From CAIOYC01 sp965277345 (lineage in GTDB: Bacteria > Pseudomonadota > Alphaproteobacteria > Caulobacterales > Caulobacteraceae), in the NCBI GenBank assembly GCA_965277345.1, contig CBDICI010000003.1, positions 434,001-498,000 on the forward strand: a stretch of 64,000 bases of DNA, written 5' to 3'. The notes under the pieces are model-generated. The model saw nothing but the letters and a program-made list of their open reading frames with translations, made no database searches and was not told the origin of the DNA. Of the stretch, positions 31,635 through 39,303 are shown in pieces. Numbering within the stretch: position 1 is the stretch's first letter; every line of letters begins with the position of its first letter. Position numbers and translations under genes: made by a program.

Positions 31635-32870
31635 TTAGGCCGCCACCCCGCCCACGCGGGCGATGTTGCAGTGGGTGAAGAGGCTGTCCATCGCTTCCAC
31701 CAGATCGTCCATCATCCCGTCGGTGTGGAACGGGGTGGGGGTGAAGCGCAGCCGCTCGGTCCCGCGCGGCACGGTGGGGTAGTTGATCGGCTGGACGTAG
31801 ACGCCGTGCTCCTCCAGCAGGATGTCGGAGATGACCTTGCAGTGGCCCGCGTGGCCGACCATCACCGGGACGATGTGGCTGACCGAGGGCAGCACGGGCA
31901 GGCCGATCTCGCGGAAGCGACGCTTCAAGGTCTCAGCGCGCTCCCGATGGACGATGCGCACCTCGTCGTGCACCTTCAGCCAACGGATCGAGGCTGCGGC
32001 GCCCGCCGCCAGGGCCGGCGGGATCGAGGTGGTGAAGATGAACCCCGAGGCGTAGCTGCGCACCGCATCCACCAGGTCGGCATCGCCGGCGATATAGCCG
32101 CCCATGACGCCGAACGCCTTGCCGAGGGTGCCCTCGATAATGTCCACGTCGGCCATGCAGCCGTCGCGTTCCGCCACGCCGGCGCCGCGTGGGCCGTACA
32201 TGCCCACCGCGTGCACCTCGTCGAGATAGGTCAGCGCGCCGTACTTCCTGGCCAGCGCGATCGTGCCGGGGATATCGGAGATATCGCCGTCCATGGAATA
32301 GACGCTCTCGAACGCCACCAGCTTGGGCGCGCGGGGGTCGGCGGCGGCCAGCAGGCTTTCGAGGTGCGCCAGATCGTTGTGACGGAACACGTGACGCTCG
32401 CACCCGCCGTTCCTGATGCCCGCGATCATCGAGGCGTGGTTCAGTGCGTCGGAAAAGACGATCAGGCCCGGCAGCACCTTGGCCAGGGTGGCCAGCGCGC
32501 CCTCGTTGGCCACATAGCCGGAGGTGAACAACAGCGCCGCGGGCTTGCCGTGCAGGTCGGCGATCTCGTGCTCCAACTGCACGTGGTAGTGCGTGGTGCC
32601 GGAGATGTTGCGCGTACCGCCGGACCCCGAGCCCACCTTGTCGATGGCGGCCTTCATCGCCTCGGTGACCACCGGGTTCTGGCCCTGGCCCAGATAGTCG
32701 TTGGAACACCAGACGATCACCGCGTGTTCGCTGCCGTCGCCCTGGGTCCAGGTGGCGCGCGGAAAGTCGCCCCGGTGCCGCTTCAGATCGGCGAACACGC
32801 GATAGCGCCCCTCCTCGTGCACACGGTCGAGGGCGGAACGAAGGGCGGCCTGATAGTCGAAGCGGTCCAT
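31635..32870 (-). CDS. hemA: 5-aminolevulinate synthase
   Basis: A 411-residue PLP enzyme condensing glycine and succinyl-CoA, the first step of alphaproteobacterial haem synthesis. Signatures: WCSNDYLGQGQNPVVTEAM, GSGSGGTRNISGTTHYHVQLE, SDALNHASMIAGIRNGGCERHVFRHNDLAHLE, TYLDEVHAVGMYGPRGAGVAE and the PLP-lysine segment IIEGTLGKAFGVMGGYIAGD. The length is standard. It pairs with hemB at 38269-39288. The gene is single, 64 bases after the valine-catabolism run on the same strand. Confidence 0.97.
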   Translation of the reverse strand: MDRFDYQAALRSALDRVHEEGRYRVFADLKRHRGDFPRATWTQGDGSEHAVIVWCSNDYLGQGQNPVVTEAMKAAIDKVGSGSGGTRNISGTTHYHVQLEHEIADLHGKPAALLFTSGYVANEGALATLAKVLPGLIVFSDALNHASMIAGIRNGGCERHVFRHNDLAHLESLLAAADPRAPKLVAFESVYSMDGDISDIPGTIALARKYGALTYLDEVHAVGMYGPRGAGVAERDGCMADVDIIEGTLGKAFGVMGGYIAGDADLVDAVRSYASGFIFTTSIPPALAAGAAASIRWLKVHDEVRIVHRERAETLKRRFREIGLPVLPSVSHIVPVMVGHAGHCKVISDILLEEHGVYVQPINYPTVPRGTERLRFTPTPFHTDGMMDDLVEAMDSLFTHCNIARVGGVAA

Positions 32871-32933
32871 GGCGGGGTATTTACACCTGATCGGCGTTCA
32901 GTCCACAACCCGCCGCCAAGATGAGACTCGTTA

Positions 32934-33830
32934 TCAGTTCAGGCTTTGCGGCTGACCGCGCAACCATTGCAGCACGGCGGAGAAGTCCTTGCCGCCATAG
33001 CCCATGCGGTCGAACAGGGCGTAGAGCGCCTCCGCCTGCGCCCCCATCGGGGTGGCGGCGCCGGATCGGGCCGCGGCCTCCTGCGCCAGCTTTAGGTCCT
33101 TCAGCATCAGCGCGGTAAGGAAACCACCCTCATAACCCCGGTCGGCCGGGGTCGAGGGTCCCACGTCCGGCCACGGACAATAGGTGTTAAGCGACCAGGA
33201 CTGAGCCGAGGACTGCGAGGCGATCTCAAAGAAGCGCGCGGGATCCAGGCCCAGCCGCTCACCCAGCGCAAAGGCCTCGCACACTCCGAGCATGGTGATG
33301 CCCAGCACCATGTTGTTGCAGATCTTGGCCGCCTGCCCCGCCCCGGCCGCGCCGGCGTGCACCACGGCCTTGGCCATGGGCTGCAGCGCGGCCTTCACCG
33401 CCTCGAACCGCTCCGGCTCACAGCCCACCATGAAGGTCAGCGTGCCGGCGTCGGCCGCCATGATGCCGCCGGAGACCGGAGCGTCGGCGAAGTGGAAGCC
33501 CGCGGCCTTCGCCTTCTCCGCCACCGCCCGGGCGCTGTCCACGTCGATGGTGGAGCAGTCGATGAGCAAGCATCCCTCGGCCACGTTGGGAAGCACCTCG
33601 TTCTCATAGACCGCGCGCACGTGCTGGCCGGCGGGGAGCATGGTGATCACCACCTCGGCGTCCTTTACCGCCTCGGCGGCGGAGGCGGCGGGATGGCACC
33701 CGTTCGCCTCGGCCTTCGCCAGCGCCTCCGGCGACAGATCGAAGGCCGAGACGTGATGCTGGGCCTTGGCGTGGTTGGCGGCCATGCCCCCGCCCATGTG
33801 GCCCAGGCCGATAAAGGCGATACGCGACAT
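32934..33830 (-). CDS. mmsB: 3-hydroxyisobutyrate dehydrogenase
   Basis: A 298-residue NAD-dependent dehydrogenase of valine breakdown, oxidising 3-hydroxyisobutyrate to methylmalonate semialdehyde. Rossmann motif IGLGHMGGGMAANHAKAQH at the start, the substrate motif DAPVSGGIMAADAGTLTFMVGC, and the catalytic Lys in GAGQAAKICNNMVLGI. The C-terminal QEAAARSGAATPMGAQAEALYALF and DFSAVLQWLR match the true MmsB subgroup more than glycerate/tartronate reductases. It ends a same-strand run with an acyl-CoA dehydrogenase and a hydroxyisobutyryl-CoA hydrolase, which supports the function. Confidence 0.93.
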   Translation of the reverse strand: MSRIAFIGLGHMGGGMAANHAKAQHHVSAFDLSPEALAKAEANGCHPAASAAEAVKDAEVVITMLPAGQHVRAVYENEVLPNVAEGCLLIDCSTIDVDSARAVAEKAKAAGFHFADAPVSGGIMAADAGTLTFMVGCEPERFEAVKAALQPMAKAVVHAGAAGAGQAAKICNNMVLGITMLGVCEAFALGERLGLDPARFFEIASQSSAQSWSLNTYCPWPDVGPSTPADRGYEGGFLTALMLKDLKLAQEAAARSGAATPMGAQAEALYALFDRMGYGGKDFSAVLQWLRGQPQSLN

Positions 33831-33839
33831 ACTGAGATC

Positions 33840-34601
33840 CTAGGTCTTCGGCTTCACGAACCGGTAGGCGAAGCGGTCGGTCTGACCCTTGATGGACTTG
33901 TCGAACACCAGCGCCGTGTGCGGGTCGTCGGGGTTGGCCAGGACCTTGGACTCGCCGGCGAACTTGAAGCCGGCCTTCTCCACCTCGGCGCGGACGGTGG
34001 CGGGATCGATGCGGTGGGTGGTGTTGGTGTCGGCCAGGCCCGAGCCCGCGGGCGCCGCATGATCGACCACGATATAAGACCCGCCGGGCTTCAGGAGGGT
34101 GAACACCGCCCGGTTCCAGGCGTCCACGTCCGCGCCCTTCATGAAGGGGTCGTGCAGGTCATGATAGTTCTCGAAGGTCCAGACCAGATTGGCGACGCTT
34201 CGGTACTGGGGCGGCGGGGGCGTGGCCAGGGGATCGCTCACCACCTCCACATTGGCGCGGCCGGGCTCCGCGGCCGTGGCCTTGGCGACATCCAGCGGCT
34301 TGTTCTTGAACTCCACGATCTCCTCCGGAACATAGGAGACCACGTGGCCCTTGGGTCCGACCGCCACGGAGAACAGGCGCGTCCAGTACCCGCCGCCCGG
34401 CCACACATCCACCACCATATCGCCGGGCTTCACCTGGGCGAAGGCGAGCAGGTCGGCGGGCTTGCGGCTGGCGTCCTGCGCCTTGTCCTTGTCGGGGCGA
34501 CCCGTATCGGCGACGGCGGCGGCGATCCCCGGGGACGGCGTCTGGGCGACGGCCGGAACCGCCAGGAGCGCGAGCGCGGTCGCGGCGAGACGAAGTTTCA
34601 T
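33840..34601 (-). CDS. Exported SAM-dependent methyltransferase-like protein (COG4798 type)
   Basis: A 253-residue Rossmann-like methyltransferase carrying a signal peptide (MKLRLAATALALLAVPAVAQ, cut likely after AVA). The SAM motif is degenerate, VVDVWPGGGYWTRLFSVAVGP (about 62-82), followed by GHVVSYVPEE, NLVWTFENYHDLHDP and LLKPGGSYIVVDHAAP. Predicted periplasmic methyltransferases of this kind are widespread in proteobacteria but have no established substrate. The periplasm lacks an obvious SAM supply, so the catalytic role is open. It lies between hibch and mmsB, 9 bases before mmsB. Confidence 0.8.
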   Translation of the reverse strand: MKLRLAATALALLAVPAVAQTPSPGIAAAVADTGRPDKDKAQDASRKPADLLAFAQVKPGDMVVDVWPGGGYWTRLFSVAVGPKGHVVSYVPEEIVEFKNKPLDVAKATAAEPGRANVEVVSDPLATPPPPQYRSVANLVWTFENYHDLHDPFMKGADVDAWNRAVFTLLKPGGSYIVVDHAAPAGSGLADTNTTHRIDPATVRAEVEKAGFKFAGESKVLANPDDPHTALVFDKSIKGQTDRFAYRFVKPKT

Positions 34602-34656
34602 GAAGGTATCCTCCCGATCTGGACGGCCGGCATAGGGCGCGCGACGTCCGTTCCCG

Positions 34657-35712
34657 TCAAGCTGGTCCGCTCAGCGGCGTCCATTCTTCCCCGGCAGGCA
34701 GGGGGGCGAAGATCGCATCGAGCAGGTCATCGCCCACCCCCTCCAGCGTTTCCGGCGCCCACCTCGGCTGGTTGTCCTTGTCCACGATCACCGCCCGCAC
34801 GCCCTCGATGAAGTCGGGCCGCTGCACCACGCGGGCGCCGATGCGGTACTCCATCGCCATGTTTTCGGCGAAGGTTCTCAATGTGCGGCCGGCGCGCAGC
34901 TGGCGGTAGGCCACCTTCAGCGTCTGCGGCGACTTGGTCAGCAGCGTATCTTGCTGGGCGACGGCGAAGGGCGAACCGTCCTCGCGCAGCGCCTGCAGGA
35001 TGGCCTCCACCGAGGGCGCGGCGAAACAAGCGTCGATCACGTCCTGATGCTGGGCCAACGGCGGCGCGCCCGCATCGCCCTCGTACTCGGTCAGCAAGGT
35101 GTCGATGGCGGACGGATCGGCGACGATGGCCGCCTTCAACGCCTCCAGTTTGGCGGCCTCCACATAGTCGGTGGCGATACCGAGCAGGAGGCAGTCCGCC
35201 GCCCTGATCCGCACGCCGGTGAGCGCCAGCCACAGCCCCGCTTCACCCGGCATTCGCGGCAGCCACCAGCCGCCGCCCACATCGGGAAACAGGCCGATCC
35301 CCGTCTCCGGCATGGCGAAGCTGGTGCGTTCCGTCGCGATCCGGTCGTCGCACGGGAGGCCGATGCCCACCCCGCCGCCCATGACCACCCCGTCCATGAC
35401 CGCCACGGTGCGTTTGGGATAGGCCTCCAACAGCGCATTCAGCCGGTATTCGGTGTGGAAGAACCGCCGCGCCTCCACTCCGTCAGTCGCCCCGCTCTGC
35501 GCCAACATGCGGATGTCGCCCCCGGCGCAGAAGCCGCGCTCGCCGGCGTGGTCGATCAGCACCAAGGTTACCGCCTCGTCGCCGCGCCAGGCCAGCAAGG
35601 CCCGCGTCATCGCCTCGCACATGGCGGTGGTCAGCGCGTGCAGGGCCTTCGGTCGATTGAGCGTGATCCGCCCTACCGCGCCCTCAATTCGGGTGAGAAC
35701 GTCGTCCGTCAT
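34657..35712 (-). CDS. 3-hydroxyisobutyryl-CoA hydrolase (enoyl-CoA hydratase fold)
   Basis: A 351-residue crotonase-fold enzyme with the HIBYL-CoA hydrolase layout: ITLNRPKALHALTTAMCEAM, GFCAGGDIRMLAQSG, TVAVMDGVVMGGGVGIGLPCDDRIATERTSFAMPETGIGLFPDVGGGWWLPRMPG (oxyanion-hole and catalytic Glu region), and a long C-terminal part with SPQTLKVAYRQLRAGRTLRTFAENMAMEYRIG. Ordinary enoyl-CoA hydratases are about 260 residues. It removes CoA from 3-hydroxyisobutyryl-CoA in valine breakdown. The ATG at 35712 overlaps the toxin stop (ATGA), a direct coupling to the toxin-antitoxin module. Confidence 0.92.
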   Translation of the reverse strand: MTDDVLTRIEGAVGRITLNRPKALHALTTAMCEAMTRALLAWRGDEAVTLVLIDHAGERGFCAGGDIRMLAQSGATDGVEARRFFHTEYRLNALLEAYPKRTVAVMDGVVMGGGVGIGLPCDDRIATERTSFAMPETGIGLFPDVGGGWWLPRMPGEAGLWLALTGVRIRAADCLLLGIATDYVEAAKLEALKAAIVADPSAIDTLLTEYEGDAGAPPLAQHQDVIDACFAAPSVEAILQALREDGSPFAVAQQDTLLTKSPQTLKVAYRQLRAGRTLRTFAENMAMEYRIGARVVQRPDFIEGVRAVIVDKDNQPRWAPETLEGVGDDLLDAIFAPLPAGEEWTPLSGPA

Positions 35713-36119
35713 CGCAGGTCCCATATTCGAACGCCCGAGCGTTCGGCCGCCGCCAATAGTCCGTCGTCGCGCGAGGCGAGCGACAGCCCCCTGCCGAGCG
35801 CAAGAGAGAGATAGGCCGCGTCAAAAAGGCTCAGCTTTTCCCGGAGCGCGAGGAGCTCTACCTGCTCGGCCGCAAAAGGCGTTTCGATCTGGATGGCGTA
35901 CTGGCCAAGCCCCGCGACAGCTTCATCGTAGTCGATCCGGGTGAGCCGGCCGCGATGCAGAAGACGCAGCATCACGTTGCGGGTCTCCCATGGAAACACA
36001 AAGGGGGAGATGAAGATGTCTTCGGCGGCGCGGCTCAGGAAGGCCAGCGACGCCACCGTCCGCTGGGATTTGAGGGTCCAGGCAAGGGCGGCGGAAGCGT
36101 CGATAACGATTTCGCTCAA
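35709..36119 (-). CDS. vapC: PIN-domain toxin (VapC-like) within the valine-catabolism run
   Basis: A 136-residue PIN ribonuclease with D7 (IVIDASAALAW), E45 (FPWETRNVM), D100 (LSLFDAAYLSLA) and D118 (LASRDDGLL). The start is a TTG at 36119 overlapping the antitoxin TGA (TTGA), the same arrangement as in the first module at 14133. A longer reading from 36149 lies within the antitoxin and is rejected. Its TGA overlaps the hydrolase ATG, so the toxin is translationally linked on both sides. Confidence 0.88.
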   Translation of the reverse strand: MSEIVIDASAALAWTLKSQRTVASLAFLSRAAEDIFISPFVFPWETRNVMLRLLHRGRLTRIDYDEAVAGLGQYAIQIETPFAAEQVELLALREKLSLFDAAYLSLALGRGLSLASRDDGLLAAAERSGVRIWDLR

Positions 36120-36382
36120 GACTGCGCCATTTCCTTTAACTCTCCCCAAGTCAGGGTGTCTGTTTCCGGGCTTCGCTCGGAAATGCGCTCCTGCAACGCT
36201 ATAGCGCGCGCCACCAGTTCGGGGCCGGAAAGACGACGAGGAGCGTGTTTCGGCGCCGGCGGCGCCAGGCGAGCCACCGCCCGACCGTGGCGGGTAATAA
36301 CGATTTCTTCGCCCTCGCGCTCCACATGATCCAGCAAGGCTGAGAGATGGGTCTTGGCTTCAAGCACACCGACTTCACGCAT
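36116..36382 (-). CDS. Phd/YefM-type antitoxin
   Basis: An 88-residue antitoxin of the prevent-host-death family: MREVGVLEAKTHLSALLDHVEREGEEIVITRHGRAVARLAPP is the DNA-binding/dimer domain (residues 1-42) and the Arg/Glu-rich tail to LKEMAQS should bind the toxin. The ATG at 36382 is preceded by GAGGA, and a perfect palindrome 10-28 bases upstream is the likely autoregulatory operator. It is transcribed away from the acyl-CoA dehydrogenase end (36425) on the same strand. Confidence 0.88.
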   Translation of the reverse strand: MREVGVLEAKTHLSALLDHVEREGEEIVITRHGRAVARLAPPAPKHAPRRLSGPELVARAIALQERISERSPETDTLTWGELKEMAQS

Positions 36383-36391
36383 GACAATTCC

Positions 36392-36410
36392 TCTGACCAC
36401 AATGGTCAGA
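36392..36410. promoter_or_regulatory. Palindromic operator candidate of the Phd/PIN module
   Basis: TCTGACCA (36392-36399) and TGGTCAGA (36403-36410) are exact inverted copies around CAA, just upstream of the antitoxin start. Phd-family antitoxins repress their operons by binding such sites. Confidence 0.65.
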
Positions 36411-36424
36411 ATACGCTCGCGACC

Positions 36425-37564
36425 CTACTGCCGCAACATCTCCCGGGACGCGATCACCCGCATCACCTCGTTGGTCCCCTCCAGAATCTGGTGCACGCGC
36501 AGGTCGCGCACGATGCGTTCCAGCGGGTAGTCGCGCAGATAGCCGTAGCCGCCGTGGATTTGCAGCGCCTGGTTGGCCACCTCGAACCCCATGTCCGTGG
36601 CGAAGCGCTTGGCCATGGCGCAGAGCTTGGTGGCGTCGCCCTGGCGCTTGTCCAGAGCATCGGCGGCGGCCCGAACCATCAGCCGCGCGGCCTCGAGGTC
36701 CGTGGCCATGTCGGCCAGCTTGAACTGCATTCCCTGGAGATCGGCCAGCGGCCGGCCGAACTGCCGGCGGCTCTTGGCGTAATCCACCGCCGTATCCAGC
36801 GCCAGGCCGGCGCCGCCGAGCGAACAGGCGGCGATGTTCAGCCGCCCGCCGTCGAGCCCCGCCATGGCGAAGCGGAACCCCTCCCCCTCCTGCCCCACGC
36901 GGTTCTCCACCGGCACGCGGCAGTCGTCGAAATTGACCATGGCGGTGGGCTGGGCGTTCCAGCCCATCTTGCGCTCGTTGGCGCCGAAGGAGAGGCCGGG
37001 CGTCCCCTTCTCCACCACCAGGGTGGAGACGCCCCTGGGGCCCTCCGCGCTCGTGCGCACCATCACGACGTAAAGGTCCGAGACCCCGGCGCCGGAGATG
37101 AAGGCCTTGGCCCCGTTCAGCACATAGTGATCGCCGTCGCGCACCGCGCTGGTCTTCAGCGCCGCCGCATCCGACCCCGACCCCGGCTCGGTCAGGCAAT
37201 AGGAGGCGATCAGGTCCATCCGGGTCAGACCCGGCAGATACTTGTGACGCAGCGTATCGGAGCCGAACCGGTCGATCATCCAGCTGGCCATGTTGTGGAT
37301 GGAAAGGAAGGCCGAGACGGCGACGTCGCCCCGGCTCAGCGCCTCGAAGATGATCGCCGCGTCCAGCCGCTTCAGCGCCGAGCCGCCCACGTCTTCCTGC
37401 ACATAGATGCCGGCGAACCCCAGCGCCGCCGCCATTTTCAACACGTCCACGGGAAAGTGCTTGTCCTCGTCCCACCGCGCCGAATGGGGCGCCATCTCCG
37501 CCTCGGCGAAGGCGCGGGCCATGTCCTGGATGGCGCGCTGATCGTCGGAAAGGGTGAAGTCCAC
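36425..37564 (-). CDS. Acyl-CoA dehydrogenase, isobutyryl-CoA type
   Basis: A 379-residue FAD-dependent acyl-CoA dehydrogenase. Features: MDFTLSDDQRAIQDMARAFAEAEMAPHSARWDE, ASYCLTEPGSGSDAAALKTSAVRDGDHYVLNGAKAFISGAG (FAD-binding), and the C-terminal QIHGGYGYLRDYPLERIVRDLRVHQILEGTNEVMRVIASREML, with the catalytic Glu in the EGTNEVMR region. The profile plus the neighbours hibch and mmsB indicate isobutyryl-CoA dehydrogenase of the valine pathway. The GTG at 37564 follows GAGG. Short-chain acyl-CoA dehydrogenase of another amino acid is the alternative. Confidence 0.9.
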   Translation of the reverse strand: MDFTLSDDQRAIQDMARAFAEAEMAPHSARWDEDKHFPVDVLKMAAALGFAGIYVQEDVGGSALKRLDAAIIFEALSRGDVAVSAFLSIHNMASWMIDRFGSDTLRHKYLPGLTRMDLIASYCLTEPGSGSDAAALKTSAVRDGDHYVLNGAKAFISGAGVSDLYVVMVRTSAEGPRGVSTLVVEKGTPGLSFGANERKMGWNAQPTAMVNFDDCRVPVENRVGQEGEGFRFAMAGLDGGRLNIAACSLGGAGLALDTAVDYAKSRRQFGRPLADLQGMQFKLADMATDLEAARLMVRAAADALDKRQGDATKLCAMAKRFATDMGFEVANQALQIHGGYGYLRDYPLERIVRDLRVHQILEGTNEVMRVIASREMLRQ

Positions 37565-37695
37565 CGTGGAAACCTCGCAACGCTTCGCCGGTTACGGGCG
37601 AACGGGGCTTGATGGACTGCGTGAGCGCGCCCACTCTGTCAATCGGTCGCAGGCTCGCCTTCAGGGAGGGGCGGGCTGTGACGCGAGGGACGACC

Positions 37696-38193
37696 ATGGC
37701 CGCCTCCAGAACCACCGTCGAGGAACCCCATCACGACCCGTTCATGGCCACCTTCGACCGTGGGGTGGCGCTGGCGGCCTATGGGCTCCTGTTCATCTCA
37801 CCCTTCATGCTGGGCGCACCCGCCGTGGTCGGCATGGGCATGGCGTTCGCCCACCGGGACGATCCGCATTCCCTGACCCGCAGCCATTACCGGTTCCAGA
37901 TCCGCATCTTCTGGACCACGGTGGTCTGTCTGGTGCTGGGCGCGGCGCTGGCGCTCGGCGCCGGCGGAATGGCGATCGGCTCGGCCTACCATTTCATCCG
38001 CGAAAGCGTTCCGGCCCTCGGCCTGCCCATCGGCGGCTGGCGCATGATCGGCGACGTGCAGCAGGAGGAAGGCTGGCTGCTGGTGGCCGGCGTCGCCTTC
38101 CTGATCGGGGGGGTGGCCTATATCCTGGCCAGTTCGCTCTACGGCTTCATCAAGCTTTTGGCGGGGCGGCCGATCCGGCATAGGAACGCCTGA
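37696..38193 (+). CDS. DUF4870-like membrane protein
   Basis: A 165-residue protein with about four hydrophobic helices (about 20-45, 66-92, 110-118 weak, 125-155). The segment YGLLFISPFMLGAPAVVGMGMAFAHRDDPHSLTRSHYRFQIRIFWTTVV resembles the Tic20/DUF4870 type: helix, Arg/His-rich loop with HYRFQIR, helix. Function unknown. The ATG at 37696 with GAGGG upstream is preferred over an in-frame start at 37609. It is divergent from the acyl-CoA dehydrogenase and 75 bases before hemB on the same strand. Confidence 0.75.
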   Translation: MAASRTTVEEPHHDPFMATFDRGVALAAYGLLFISPFMLGAPAVVGMGMAFAHRDDPHSLTRSHYRFQIRIFWTTVVCLVLGAALALGAGGMAIGSAYHFIRESVPALGLPIGGWRMIGDVQQEEGWLLVAGVAFLIGGVAYILASSLYGFIKLLAGRPIRHRNA

Positions 38194-38268
38194 CAGCGTT
38201 CCTCTAAACTCAAATTGTAGACCCTGATTCACGGCTCAATATGAGCCGATCAAGGTCCTGAGGTTTCC

Positions 38269-39288
38269 ATGACCCGCGCCCCCCTCGCCCCCTATCCCGC
38301 GCTGCGCCTGCGACGGCTGCGTCAGGCCGAGTGGATACGCTCGCTGGTGCGCGAGACGGTGCTGACGCCGGGGGACCTGATCTGGTCCATGGTGGTGCAC
38401 GAGGGGAGCGAGGACGAGATCGCCGTCGCCTCCATGCCCGGCGCGCCGCGCCTGTCGGTGAGGAAGGCGGCGGAGGCGGCCAGGCGGGCCAGGGCGCTCG
38501 GCATTCCCGCCATCGCCGTCTTTCCCCATATCGACGGATCCAGGAAGGACGCGGCCGGCTCCGCCGCCGCCGATCCGGACGGACTCGTGTGCCGCGCGGT
38601 CAAGGCCATGAAAGACGCGGCGCCGGAGGTGGGCGTGCTGTGCGATGTGGCGCTCGACCCGTTCACCGATCACGGCCACGATGGCCTGATCGAGGGCGGC
38701 CGTATCGTCAACGATCCGACCGTGCAGCGGCTGGTGGAGCAGGCCCTGGTCCAGGCCGCCGCCGGCTGCGACATCCTGGCCCCGTCCGACATGATGGACG
38801 GCCGCATCGCCGCCCTGCGCACCGCCCTGGAACGGGACGGCCATCAGGACGTGATGATCATGTCCTATGCCGCCAAGTACGCCTCCGCCTTCTACGGCCC
38901 CTACCGCGAGGCCATCGGGTCGGGCACGCTGGGCTCTGGCCCCCACGCCAACCCTGCCGACAAGAAGACCTACCAGATGGACCCCGGCAATTCGGACGAG
39001 GCCCTGCGCGAAGTGGCGCTGGACATCGCCGAGGGGGCCGACATGGTGATGGTCAAGCCCGGTATGCCCTATCTCGATATCGTGCGCCGGGTGCACGAGG
39101 CCTTCGCCCTGCCCACCTTCGCCTTCCAGGTCTCCGGCGAGTACGCCATGATCATGGCGGCGGCGAAGAACGGCTGGATCGCCGAGGACCGCGCCATCCT
39201 GGAGAGCCTGCAGGCGTTCAAGCGCGCCGGCGCCGCCGGAACCCTGACCTATTTCGCCCCGCGCGCGGCGGAAATGCTGGGCGCCTGA
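38269..39288 (+). CDS. hemB: Porphobilinogen synthase (delta-aminolevulinate dehydratase)
   Basis: A 339-residue enzyme that joins two aminolevulinates to porphobilinogen. The two active lysines are K203 (MSYAAKYASAFYGPYREA) and K263 (MVKPGMPYLD). The metal site reads CDVALDPFTDHGHDG, with Asp where zinc enzymes have Cys, so it is the Mg-dependent class typical of alphaproteobacteria. GAGG lies 5 bases before the ATG. It is the second enzyme of haem synthesis in this window and converges on a TonB-dependent receptor gene. Confidence 0.97.
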   Translation: MTRAPLAPYPALRLRRLRQAEWIRSLVRETVLTPGDLIWSMVVHEGSEDEIAVASMPGAPRLSVRKAAEAARRARALGIPAIAVFPHIDGSRKDAAGSAAADPDGLVCRAVKAMKDAAPEVGVLCDVALDPFTDHGHDGLIEGGRIVNDPTVQRLVEQALVQAAAGCDILAPSDMMDGRIAALRTALERDGHQDVMIMSYAAKYASAFYGPYREAIGSGTLGSGPHANPADKKTYQMDPGNSDEALREVALDIAEGADMVMVKPGMPYLDIVRRVHEAFALPTFAFQVSGEYAMIMAAAKNGWIAEDRAILESLQAFKRAGAAGTLTYFAPRAAEMLGA

Positions 39289-39303
39289 GTCGAGCAGGAC
39301 GGG

